Positions 1 to 12,500 of a stretch of DNA of 64,000 bases are shown piece by piece. Source of the DNA: Echiichthys vipera. Its lineage: Eukaryota > Chordata > Actinopteri > Perciformes > Trachinidae. The stretch covers positions 21,751,390-21,815,389 of the forward strand of contig OY829661.1 in NCBI GenBank assembly GCA_963691815.1. The letters run 5' to 3'. The notes under the pieces were generated by a model, which was not told the DNA's origin, did not search any database, and saw nothing but the letters and a program-made list of their open reading frames with translations. The stretch's first letter is position 1. Every line of letters starts with the position of its first letter. A program made the position numbers and the translations under genes.

Positions 1-431
1 AGCAGCCTAAGCTCAATGACTCATGCCGTATTAGCTTTTCTGCTTCCTCTCAGCATGCAGAGGCAGTTGTAGTTGTTTTCACATGCCCATTATACACGGT
101 TGTTGATGCCTCAAGACATGGTTATTTTTTTCTTCTTCTTCATTTTAAGTCGAGCCTGGACTGATGTTGCACCGAATTGCGTGAGCCAACTTTGACCCTT
201 GATGTTTCTTTGAAGAGGCCTCTAAATAGGCTTGTTCTCACTCTTTCTCTGCAGGCGTCTGCGGAGCTCCGTAATGACCGCAGCCCATCTACCTGATGTG
301 TCAGTGTGACACACCGGTAGCCCAGCTTGCTTTCCATGTAAAGATTTTCTCCCTTTTGTGTGTGCCAGCATTCTTGAATAGCACTGCAGCATTGCTGACA
401 AAATAGTTACCTACCTCACCCCAGAATCCTT

Positions 432-561
<130 letters not shown>

Positions 562-1574
562 CCTTTCTCTTTATGGATTCAAAGCCAGTCTTCTCTGGCT
601 CCTTTGTTCCCCACTCCAGGCTGGGCTCAGATCCTCTCTGCTCTCTGTAAACCCGCTCTGCTCTGTCATCAGGATTACAGGCTGTGCTGTAGCAGATTAA
701 TGACTGACAACTCTACACTCCTCTCAGCATTGCGCGGCACACACAGAGCTACTAGGAGGGAGCGTGTGCCTGGTTGTGTGAGAGAGAGAGGAACAACTGC
801 GGGGGAGATAATGCATTGTGTTGGTCTGAGAACAATATGTTAGCTGTGTGATTGTGTGTGTGTGAAGTGGAATTGTGTGGTGGTGAGACTGTGCGCGACA
901 GGGTTTGCGTGTAAATGTGTTATTTTGAAGCGGTGGTACGAGCAGAAAAAGCTTCTACACCTCAGTGCAGCACAGCAGGGCACATAGTTAAGTTGGGGGC
1001 CTCACTTAAACAAGGTTCGGTTGATGTGCGTGTATATACTTGTCTGTATACTCGTCTGTGAGCGCATGTTTAGAGAGCCAAACAAGAGAAAGTGGCACTT
1101 ACAAGTCCAGTACATAAGGGACTGTGGACTCCTGCCTGCACATATGCATATTCGCTCCAACAAAAACAAAACAGAGACTGTCTCTAACTGCTTTGTTTGA
1201 GGCAAAGTGGAAGCTGGCAGTAGTTATACAAATCTAAACAAGCAGGCAAACAAACTGAGAGCTAACACTTTCTGAAGTTTGGAATAAATTAGGCCAGGAT
1301 CTCATACCACCTCAGCGCCTCGTAGAAGCAGCTTATGTGTGTCATGAATTACTAAGTAGTAATATTTGGGGCTTCTCACAGCCATCAAACAGCTGAGGCT
1401 TAATTTCCTGAGACTTGCCCTGAAGTGTCCAGGAAAGTGGGCTGTCTGAGCCACCATCTGAGGACTGAGATGCGTCCGCTCTTTGCACTGGGCCGTTATA
1501 TCTCAGACATGTATTACATGTTTTCGGTTTCTAGAGATCCACAGTCCTTTACCGATTACCGATTGTTGCACAAT

Positions 1575-1620
1575 AATTTCCCTCTGGATAAATAAAGAAT
1601 CTTGAATCTTGAATCTTGAT
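1575..1620 (+). repeat. retroposon-type 3' tail with TCTTGAA repeats
   Basis: The text TTTCCCTCTGGATAAATAAAG followed by three TCTTGAA-like units resembles the common fish retroposon tail (TTTCCCTCTGGGATTAATAAAG). A related tail lies at 34576-34624. Confidence 0.5.
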
Positions 1621-2369
1621 TCTAAAAGTGACTAATAAAATGGCTAATAATAATAACCAGTGGTGGAAAGTAACTGAATTAATTTACTACTTTGCTTAAG
1701 CACAATTTTGAAGTCTTGCACTTGTGCTTCTTCATACTCCTCCTCTACTTTTCAGAGTGAATATTTTTAAAATTTTTCACTTCACTTTATTTATCAGACA
1801 GCTGTAGCGACTAGCTACTTTTCATATTAAAATTTTACATTAAAGTCATATGGTGAGCTTAGGAAATACAATGCATTGTTAAAGATTAAAATCCCGACCT
1901 CTTTGACTGAAAGCTTTTTCTACTCAGAGCCCCTTTTCACATTTCAGAGCTCCATGGGTGGCAGATGGTTTCATTTAAATAACTGTTCAAGGCCTAAAGG
2001 GGAAAAATCATTCAATATTTAACCAAAAAAAGAAAAAGCAAATATTGGAGAAATTTTTTACGATCCATCAGATTTATCTCAGGGTGCTTTGGAGGGGGCC
2101 TGACCATAATGTAGGTTGGCAGCCACCAGACTTTAAATACTTTAAAAAAGTATTCAAAACTACGCCACCTCAACCAGCTACAGCAGAAAAACTGCTTACA
2201 CACTGATGCATCAGCCTAAACTATACGATTATATGTCAGTTACAGGCACCATATCTTGCAGAATGAGTAATTCAACTTGCTGATTATGGTGCCATTGGGT
2301 ACATTAAAAAATAAATAGAATATAATAATACCTCTTCCACCATTCGTTATGGTTTGTTGAACCCATGAT

Positions 2370-2372
<3 letters not shown>

Positions 2373-2412
<40 letters not shown>
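2373..2412. repeat. (CA)n microsatellite
   Basis: Forty bases of uninterrupted AC dinucleotide. Confidence 0.95.
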
Positions 2413-2414
<2 letters not shown>

Positions 2415-2563
2415 CCAGCTGTGGTAAAATACTTTTATAGAGCAGTAATCCATATCTGAAATAAAGCATCCAAGCAGAATAGCTCTGATAAGTACAGAAC
2501 TCACCTCACTCATTTTCTCCATTTATATATGCCTTTTATGTAAATATGTCAGTTAATCTGTTT

Positions 2564-2581
2564 ATGTGTGTGTGTGTGTGC

Positions 2582-2662
<81 letters not shown>
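2564..2662. repeat. (TG)n microsatellite
   Basis: About 100 bp of TG with a few CG interruptions. It creates spurious Cys-Val ORFs. Confidence 0.97.
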
Positions 2663-3004
2663 CCTGTGCGCTTTATGTGCATGTATACATGTGTAATAGT
2701 TTGTCATCAATTACAGTATATTCAAAGTCTTTAAATACAGGTCATAATCATTTTTTTTTAAATATCTCTGGATATAAAAGCTGGTGTTCTGACCCTCATT
2801 AGTCCATTAATGAAGATGAATCTCTCCTCTGTCTTTCTCTATAAACTTTATTTAATTTAATTTTCTTTTATAAATATTCTCCATCCTCTCTGCTGTATTG
2901 CCTCTTGTACGGTGCCCCTTGCCCCGTCCCATCCCCTATATATTCTCTTTGTATCTCCTAATTGCTTCCTAACTGTGAGTCATATTGTCGACTGAACTTT
3001 TGCT

Positions 3005-3010
3005 TTTATT
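3005..3010 (-). other. candidate polyadenylation signal for insyn2b
   Basis: TTTATT on the plus strand reads AATAAA on the minus strand, about 310 bases past the insyn2b stop. A second candidate is at 2847-2852. AT-rich hexamers are common here, so the choice is uncertain. Confidence 0.35.
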
Positions 3011-3322
3011 TGACTTCAGCACTTTTACTTCCCTGCACCAGTATCAAACCTGTTAGTGCTGAAGAGGCATTTTAAGAGCAGTACCAACACAATGTGCGCC
3101 CCAGTCAACCCATTCTCATCAACTCCAACAACAACAGTGAAAATCCCAACCTTTGTCACCCTTTCTCCTCCCACAGTTTCATGTTTGCATTTTTACTCCT
3201 CCAGTTCATTCTTCACTTGTAATCAACTCTCCATAGTTTATCATTTTAAGTCTGGTTTTTTTTAAAGAAGGGTACACGGTGCATTATAGTATCAAAATGT
3301 CTTTTTGTCCATCCTCTAGCAC

Positions 3323-3512
3323 TCAGAGGAACCAGAAACATTTCTTCCTGTTCTTCTTGGTGGTGGCAGGGGGTCGCACCGGCTGAGGGGAGTCTTGTTG
3401 GTGGGGTGTGGAGTGCTGGGGAGTGGGGGTCTGTGGTGAACCCTCAGGAGGGTCGCCCACCTTCCACTTGCGTACCACCTGCCCTTCCTGCAGACGAAAG
3501 TCATGCTCTACA
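3323..3512 (-). CDS. insyn2b: insyn2b coding exon 3: C-terminus
   Basis: The acceptor on the minus strand is a pyrimidine-rich run ending CTTTCTAG|TGTAGAGC. The first base completes the split serine of exon 2, giving IIYS-VEHDFRLQEGQVV, then a Pro/Thr/Gln-rich linker (GSPQTPTPQHSTPHQQDSPQ) and a basic tail KKNRKKCFWFL followed by a stop. INSYN2A has the same layout: SVELDFKQQE, a variable linker, a Lys-rich stretch and a terminal WFL. This fixes the 3' end of the gene and shows that the large exon 18 kb away belongs to a three-exon transcript. The WFL terminus has the hydrophobic-x-hydrophobic form of a class II PDZ ligand, but that is only a pattern match. Confidence 0.88.
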
Positions 3513-3619
3513 CTAGAAAGACAAAGAGAGAGACAATGCAGGATAAAGTTAGTCACTTTTGTTTAAACCTGCAATTACTGACTGACTGACTGACTCTTAA
3601 TCTCTATTTTTTGGTCTCC

Positions 3620-3800
3620 TCCTAATCTTTAGCTGCTAAATGCTCCACTATGTTCACCAGCTAGTCACTAACTGTGTCTGTCCCCTGTACGGTGGGCCAG
3701 ACAGCTAAACAATGAACTGAAACTGTCTATAAAGCTCTATAGAGCCGAGGGGAGCTGCAGCTTCAGGTGGAAAAGTCTCTGTAGGTTCATTACTATGACC
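3620..3800 (+). repeat. dispersed repeat family C (MITE/SINE-like), copy 1
   Basis: It contains TTAGCTGCTAAATGCTCCAC, then CACCAGCTAGTCACTAAC, CCAGACAGCTAAACAATGAA and GCCGAGGGGAGCTGCAG. Related blocks occur at 14870-14965, 18190-18490 and, inverted, about 32320-32450. The family name is not known to me. Confidence 0.6.
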
Positions 3801-5872
3801 ACATTGTCACATTGTTCTTACAAAACATCAATTAAAGCCACTTCAAACATCACAGAAATAAAGATAATAAGCACAAGACACAAGAAATAATTAGTGGGAA
3901 AAGCATGAAAGAGAAGCAGTGAAGACTCCCACATCGGCCTCTCTAGTAGATAATAATAAAGCTGTTGACAAAGTGAATCAAGAGCTAAAATGCTGAGTAT
4001 CACAGAAATGTTGCAGTACCAGGAGGGATCTCCGGACTGCAGTTGACACACACACCAAAGGAAAAGTCAGCAAGGTGCACTGTCAGTCGCATGACAGTAT
4101 AGCTCAGGGGCTTCAGTGCCGAAATGAGATGTGAACTCTGATGCACCTCAGCAGAAGCTATAGGTTAATGTAAGCAATAGTAAATGAATGAATCTGCAAT
4201 AAAGGAGCAAGGACAATATTTGCTTAGTGAATTACTTTTGTCAGCAGTTACATTTTGGGTAAGCTTTCCCCCCATGAACTGATTATTTTCCCCTCTTTTC
4301 TTTTTTTTATTCATTTTTCTTTGCTGCTATTCTTGCTTATTATGCAGTGGCCTAGTTAGCTGGTGTTTCTCTTCACAGCAGCACAGATGCTGGAAATAAA
4401 GAGGAGTCCCTCGGTTGAGAAGTGCTGCAGAGGAAGCGAGGAGGACTGAGCTCAGCAGCAGCAGTGGCAGCGGCAGCAGCAGCAGTGGCAGCGGCGGCGG
4501 CAGGGCCTGGAGTTTTCAGTCAACAACAATGAGGACTCTCGCATTCATAGCCATCTGGCTTCATAGCTCCCACTCCCTCAGTCACTCAACCACTTCACTC
4601 TGGATGCCCACCGGTATTTTAATGCAGAAAATAAACAAATGAAACATCAAACTCCAGAGGAGTACGGGTATGGACGGAGTGAACAGTAAAACAGTGAGTG
4701 GGTACAAAGAGCAGTGGAGAGGATTTCTTCCCTCCGCAATATTTACAGCAGGTAGGAGAGGGAGAAAAAAAAAAAGCCACTTCAACTAAACCTCTTTGTG
4801 GCAGCTGGGACTGCTTCACAGCTTGAAACAAACCTCCAAAGCTGCATAGAATGAGGCGATAGTCAGTAGCAAATTAAGCGATGGAGTTTATCTCTGCCAT
4901 TCTACAGCCCTGAAATGAATAGCGTAAATGAAGTACTCCATTCCCACATCTTCACAGCCTCCCTATTTGTGCCACCGTACAGCTCAGCTCCCTACAGAGC
5001 TCCCCAGTGGCTCCTGCCTTACGTCCGCTGTGTTCCCTCTTTGTGAGAATGAATAGCCCCGGTCCACAGCTCTGGCACAGTTGCACTGTAAGTAGCTGTC
5101 CACCCTCAACCTTAATTATCTGCACACTGAGCCCACAAACTGTGGCAGGCAGGAAGCTGTGAACCTAACGCAGTACTTTCCGCTGCTCCTTTTCAGTCTT
5201 CACATCTCTGCTTTTTTTGGCTAAAGCCCCCCCACCCCCACCCCCACCTCAGGTCCTGCCTGCGGCCAAATTACAGTAGGTGAATGTTGCACATGATGCA
5301 GGGCATAATTCAGAAGGGTGTCAGAGCTCTGCTTTATGCAATATAGGACTCAGGTGTAGAGTGCGATCGTGCTCTTGTGTTGACCTGAGCTTATAGCTTA
5401 CATTCTACTAGTGTAAGTAAAGTCCAAAGAAATGTGTTTTTCACAGTAGTTTCACAGTAATTGCTGTGTTTATACCTCTTGTTGTGTAATAAAAATCCTA
5501 AGGCTTTGGAAAAAAAGCCCCCTTGAGTCAAAAATGTGTTTTGGTTATTGTTACTTCACTTGGATGTTTGACCGCTACTGTGCAGAACGATGTAGAGGTT
5601 GACAGCAGAGTTCTTACACATTCACCTGTTGAAGGAGAGCGGTTTCTTGTCAGTCGCCTTAAAAATGAGTCTAAGACGTGTACGTACGAGCCTCATTTTG
5701 TGACAAGTATAGAAGTCAAACCTAGTCCAATATGCAACTTAGAATCGGCAAGAATTGTAGGGTGCCATTTATCGAAGAGAAGATGGCAGCTCACTAACCT
5801 CCAGGGATTTTATTTCTGACGCTGGCCCAGACATGGTCTTTCTCAAGACTACTTCAATAGTGTAAAGAGTCA

Positions 5873-6062
5873 TTTTTTTAAGATTATTTTTTGGCTAGAG
5901 TGCCGTTCAAGCCTTTTGTTATTTTATATGAGAGAGGGAAAATGGAGGAGAGACGTGGGAAATATGACACTGGTAGAGTTGAACCCATAACCACTGCCAT
6001 AGGGATGGTCAGCCTCAATACATGGGGCAGCTGCCCTGCAACTGCACCACCAGCCACTCCTT
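5873..6062 (+). repeat. dispersed repeat family B, diverged copy
   Basis: A TTTTTAAGATTATTTTTTGGC head, a GAGAGAGGGAAAATGGAGGA core and a tail with TTGAACCCATAACCACTGCC and CTGCACCACC. The same layout occurs at 9407-9527 and 29670-29846. This resembles a common fish repeat whose 3' half looks like a degraded tRNA-type promoter box; no intact tRNA is present. Confidence 0.5.
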
Positions 6063-7137
6063 AAGGTGTAATTTTAAGGATGTTCGCATCAGACACAGAT
6101 GATTATTCAAAGCACACTGTTTTATAGGTCTTAAAACATGGATGGAATCTTTATTATATCTTTTAATAAACCTCCGATTCTTGGTGGTGGAAACAACTTT
6201 GACCTTAGAGTTTCAGTGAGAGGATAAAAGTGTCTCCAAACTACACATCTGCTGTAAAAGTTATTATATCATGCTGTAAAACATGTGTCACTGCACTATC
6301 CATTCCCACTGTGTGACCTTACTTTGTGCACATCATTCCATCCTTAGAGATTTACTGTATAAATCTCCTCTTTTCTTTTTAATCATCCAATTTGGGAGAC
6401 AGCGACCTTGCCCAAGAGCACTTCCCCAGTGCCTCTCTAGAGGGGACTGAATCAGCAGATTTGTAGTAACCAAATAATTTGCCTTGAATTCAAGGTTACT
6501 CTCAAATGCCAACAATTGACAAAATTAACAGTAACATTGTTTTGTTATGTATGTGCAAATGGTATTAACTATATTATTGTCATTAAAAATAAGTCTTTCT
6601 GCTGTCAGATGAACTAAAACACACAGTACGGTGTGCTGGTGGTCAGAAGAAAGAGCAGGACACTTGTACTCTGTAAATGAGGATGTTGTGAAGTCAGATT
6701 GGATACAGGCTGTAAATTTGACAAGCTGAAAAATACTGTTCTAAAACAGTATTTTAAAAATAATATAAGCACAGAGGTTGAGCGGGGCTTCGTCTCTTTT
6801 TAGTCCTTCCATCTATAAAACATTCATATAACAGCACCAGCAGGAGATCATCATTTCACCTCCATCTCTCCTCTGTGCTTTTGCTGAGTGGTGGAGGAGA
6901 GACTTTCAGCAGCAATATAGCAGCGCAAAGGCAATCAACTCGAAATATCTTTGCAATTTTCTCTCCTATAGGCTGAATATTCTCTCAACATTTCATTTTG
7001 GCAGGAATTACATGAGCAGTCAATCTCTGTAGAGAGCAGTGTTCATCTGTGGGCACCACACCCACAAAGCATGTATACGTCAACGTACAATATAACGTAG
7101 ACACTCCACTGTCTACAGTAACACCCCCTCCCCCCCG

Positions 7138-7155
7138 ACACACACGCACACACAA

Positions 7156-7232
<77 letters not shown>
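7138..7232. repeat. (CA)n microsatellite
   Basis: About 95 bp of CA with AAAC interruptions, preceded by a short C run. Confidence 0.97.
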
Positions 7233-7233
<1 letters not shown>

Positions 7234-9406
7234 CCTTCCTATTATTACTCAGGGGAACAGGCTGTACCCTGAGGTACACTCTCCTCTGACTATTATTCCG
7301 AGGTGGTCCCACCAGCTGCTTGGCTGTCACGGAGCGTCCCAGACTGTGGTCTACCTTTAGAGATCCTTCTTCGATACCTGCATGCACAATCAGATTGGAC
7401 TGATTTGGTAGTGTGATCTAAACAAACGTGTGTGTACTTAATGTTTGAATGCAAAATTTGATACAGCATAATGTTGTTGAATCCTGCAGAATATATCTTA
7501 TATACATATCTATAATCCTCCTCATGGACTGCCTCGGCGTTGTTTGAGCGTAAATGTTCTTGTTTGTCTTTGTGCTTTATATATTTTCATTTTAGCCACG
7601 AGGCAAGCCTAATTCTTTTATTGCCCCAGAAGCAAAAGTTAAGGTTTATAATGCCTTCGGAAAATTAGTCATGACAAAGGGAGTGCACAGATCAATATCT
7701 TAGAAGTCATTCAAGGCACTCAGGTGACGTCTGTATCAAGCAGAACGTCTACGTGGATCATTAAGAAATATTGGACAGTAAGGGCAATTGTATTAGATTT
7801 TGGCCAAGCACTAAAACCTGACCGAACAGAGACAAGATTAGATCGGTGGAGTGGAAAGACAATTACACCACTAAAGTGAAATCAGCTCCTAACAGTTAAA
7901 AGAACCACAAAATAAAAGTCTTCAGGTACATTCTGTAGCTCTGTGAGGCTGTACTGCATTCATACGGTGTCGGAATAATATGAAGTAAACGAGATCCCCA
8001 CTGGGAAAATTTGCACGAACGGCCCCCCTCAAGTGGGAACTACCACTCAGAAAATCAGCAAAAACATCGGTACATGACTTACTGATTTGACGTTGAAACA
8101 TGGTGGACGAAAGATTTGCAGAAGGCTTCACTAACAAGATAGTAGACTCGGGGAAGAACCAATAGAAATGGATGTCTGAACATTGAGGCAAAGTATTGTT
8201 TCAGCCTGTATGGCTGGAAGGAGACTGTGTGACTGAGCAGAACGAGAGAGACACACTATAAACGTGCCTAATACCTCAAGGATACATCATCATGTGATTT
8301 CTGCTTTCCACCTAGGGTGACTATGTAATATAATTTATGTTAATCATGGGATGCTTAAAGCTTAAATGCACATCACCAGCAGACGGATCACATTACACGA
8401 AAACACCTCTCAGCCTAAGATAACTACATTGTATTGAAACTGTGTGCGCTGGGATACAAATTTGGTCCTTTTCAAGGGCAATACATTTGGCTTCATAACT
8501 AAGTGCTGAAGTGCTTGGCAGCAATTCAGAATAAACAAAGGGAAACCTTTTGTGGATGATTTTAAATAACCTTGTATAGCTTTATGTTACTGTCTCGCCC
8601 TCCATCTCTGTTCTCTCGCTTGCAACTTTTCCATTGTGTGATTATGAATGCCTAATATTTACATTTTCATATAATTGCCAACATAGATTATCCTAATGTG
8701 ACCTTATTAGCGACCTCTGGCACTTTCCACGGAGCTTTGTCTTACAAAAAATAAACAGCACGGTGATTTCCAGTGACAGAGACAGAAGGCAGACCCTCAC
8801 CTTGTTTGCATTTCTCTCCCTGCGCATGAATAAATAACATAAAATGCTGTTTATTGAAGAGACCAGACGAAGAACCCCGGAAGATTTAAGATCAGAGAAA
8901 CCCCCCTGCATCAAATAGCTTCGTAAATAAAGAGCAAGTGAGCTTAAGATTGATTGCTCAGGAAGCATAAGCTTGGGATGAGGAAATAAAATCAGATGTA
9001 GGCCAGGAGCTTACAGTTCCATCAGAGTTAGCCTGTACCAGCTTAAGACATGACCTGCTATTGTGGTCCAACTGTCAGTGCTTTGTTTACTCTGTAGAGC
9101 TCATTGTGCCATGGGAAGATACTGTACAAAGTGTATAAATGAGACAAGCTTGCATACAATGAACCAGCAGCCAAAAGAGAGGCTGGCAGTCTTGAGCATC
9201 CAGGATCTGCTCAGTGGGGAAAAAAAGCTGTTCACTGTGAATTCACACTCATTACTGTGTTACTCTGGGAGTTCACTGCATGCTGCTATCACCCAATTGC
9301 CGTCTGTCAGTAGCTGCTTTTAGTGACCTGATTATTAAATGTAGCATAACAAAAGGAGTGGTAGGTGAGATGTAGACCGGTGACAACACAAAGAGGTCAT
9401 GTACGG

Positions 9407-9527
9407 CTTTTTTTAATCTTCTAAATTATAATTTTTTTGGCTTTTTATGCCTTTATTTAACAGGACGGTTGAAGGTTGAAATGAGGGAGAGGACTCTACC
9501 AGGTGAGCAAGTGGGTGCCCCGTCATG
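9407..9527 (+). repeat. dispersed repeat family B, copy 2
   Basis: TTTTTTTGGCTTTTTATGCC, CAGGACGGTTGAAGG, then GGACTCTACCAGGTGAGCAAG and GGTGCCCCGTCA: head and tail of the family B layout with the middle shortened. Confidence 0.5.
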
Positions 9528-12500
9528 TAAATAAAACTATAGTGGAAAAATGAAATAAAGTTATGGTAAATTATTTCTTACACATGCAAAAACTTTTTTT
9601 TGCCATTTGGAGGCACCAGAAACATTCTGTAAATACAATATTTATATTTAACCTTGCTTCAGGTAACTGGTTAGTTGTCTTCATTAAGTTTGAGCAATAA
9701 GACCTCGGTGCACCCACGGATACTGCCAGGGAACACTGCTTGCAGGTGAGGGGGGTTTCTGAGTAGAACCACAGTTATTTTTTGTGTGTGACGAAAATGG
9801 AAAACGGCAACCTGGATAATTCACACCAGACCCGATGTGAATAGTTGCCATTCCTGCAGCTTTTAGGCATGTTACCATTAATTGGATTGGGGCGAGTAAA
9901 CTAGGCCACAGCATAGTTTTGTGGGAAGTTTGTGCTATAGACTATGCATCAGTAGAAGTCAAGATTGCAAATGAGGAATAAAATAAGTCCATCTAACCGC
10001 ATATACAAGGCAAAAACATACAGTCTGAATTTTGTCCAGTACGGGACGTTTGCTTTTATTGGGTCAGTTGGCCATATTTCATGCTGTCAAGAGACAAAGA
10101 CACGTTATGGGAATATCCCAGACGACAGTGACAGCGGAGTCATGCGAGATAAATGTTTGCGATGTCAGAACTTATCCAGGTAAGGCATTTCCATATCCAG
10201 TATATCACATCCACTTTTCTTTGAGAAAGGCAAAAACCAACACATTCGAGCATTAAAACGTTTTATCGAATTTTGCTATTTCCATACAGCTTTTTTTAAT
10301 GTGATACTTCCAAATGCACAGGAAAATATGTGAACGGAACCACGGCTTTTGTGGTCCATAAAGGAGTGAATATGTCATTATGATTCAGTCCAAGTGTAAG
10401 TCTGCAATTTCACAGTTTATGTGCAGTTATAGACTCAAGTCTGTGTCAATAATAGCTGTGTGCTGCAGCAAATTGAACCAAACTTTAGTGTTCGGCCTCC
10501 CGGAGGTGTTGTGGGCCAAATTTAGTGCAACATATGTGATGAGGTGTGCTTACCCAGTCTGTCCTGACATTCAAGCCAGGATATCTTCTCAACACTCTCC
10601 CACAGTGGATACTTATCCAATGCTCAGCGATGGGTAGACAAAAGGGTTTTTTTTCAGTTTTCATAGCATATATATTTTTCATTTCTTCACCATGATAAAT
10701 GAACTGCACAGTAAGTCAGCTGAGGTGAATAAAAAGTGAAAAGGTGATGGCTGGTTGCACGCAGTAGCTGTTTATCCTCAGCACCAATGAGGTATTGAGT
10801 GATACCTGCTGGAGCAGAAGGCTCTGATGGATGACTGGAGATCTGAGAGATCTGTGAGAGAGGGGTCTGACGGCAGGGTGGCAGTTCGCCTCCAGAACAA
10901 AAACAACATCTAGCAGTTAGGATCCACCTTTATCTCTGTCACAACTATTCCTAAACATATGGAGGCTTTCTTCATAGATTTCTTTGTGTGAGAGAGGAGT
11001 TTTTAGTTTGGAGGGATGGATGAAGACAGTCTCAAGGGGTAATGAAGATTTAGGCCTACAGTGATCCGAGGGGAGAATTGTTGGAAGATGTGCATAAGGG
11101 CAGAAAATCAAGAGCAACATTTATCTTGTTTTTTTTTTTAACTTAATGGGATTTTGGGGGTGACTAAAGAGGTGCAAAATACACTGTATTTGTATCTGTA
11201 ATATATCTTTAAAGCAGCCGTATTTAAGTTGCATCCAAGACACTCATAGATCACGAGGTAAATAAAAAAATGGAGTAAATTAAAAAGTCTATAAACTCCA
11301 TGGAGGTAAGAAAGTAAGCAGGGCTTGAAGGTCTCTTTTTTGCACTGTGTCTGAAGCTGTGTGCCGTTATCCCTATTTGAACAATAACCGTGTCTACAGA
11401 TGACTTTTAATCTCACCTTCAAGTGAGTTGAAACAGCTATTAAAAGAGATAGTTTGGATCTCCAGAAGCGGGGTTGTTATGAGGTACTTATCCATAATCA
11501 GTGTATTACCTACAGTAGAGGGCACACCCTCAATTTTTAGCCATCTAAAAAATGGACTACCTAAAAGAAATATATGAAAGAACACTACATTAACAACATT
11601 TTCGTCGCTTTACCTTGCCATTTACCTTGACAGCCCTTTTTCAATAGCTAACTGAAGCCGCTGTATGCTCTCTTCAAATTCGCTTCAAATCTACAATATT
11701 TGGACAAAAAATTATTAAACAACAGGAGTTGCTGGTCTACCACTGCCTCGATTGGTTAGTTTGTTGTTTAATTGTGTGACTTTGGTGTTTTAGGACACAA
11801 TCACACTTGCCGTGTTTGATCCGGTCAATGCTTAAGTGTGATTTTCCCCCCTACCTCCTCCCCCACAGGCCAGACCCAGCCTGCAATCAAACTCTTTCAA
11901 AAGATCCGGGCCAAAGCATGATTGCCTCTTGCTTATACGCCTATACAGTACCTTCTATCGGCGAGAAAGGACGGTTGCTTCCAAGATCCCTGAAGCTAAG
12001 GCAAGAAAAGAAGAAGAAGGTGATGGGTGAGTGAGGGGGTCAAGTGTAAATAGCCGAAATTGCTGCCGTGAGGCTATTGTCACCCGAGTGCAAACAGACA
12101 CCCGAAACATTCGAATAGAAACAAAGCACACAAACTACAGGTGAAAATGCCCTTAAAGGTGTTAGGAACTAGCAACACTAACAAACTAAAGGATCGGGGC
12201 AGCAGTAGACCAGCACCTCCAATGTCCTGTGAGGTAAAATTATTGTTTTGGTCAAAGAGTCTGGTGGCTTTGAAGAGAGTAAATAAAATCAATTCTGAAT
12301 ATAGCGTACACTGACTTTTTTTTGTGGTCTTTTTTAATGTGGCTAAAATACGTTTAGCTGCTTCCCCTGTCACAGCAGTACATAGTTTAGTGTGCTGACC
12401 ACCACCTATTGTACGTAACACACTAACTATGAATAAGTACATGATACAACCCCACTTCCCTTAACATGTTTGTCTGCAGACGAGGTTAAACGACACAAAC

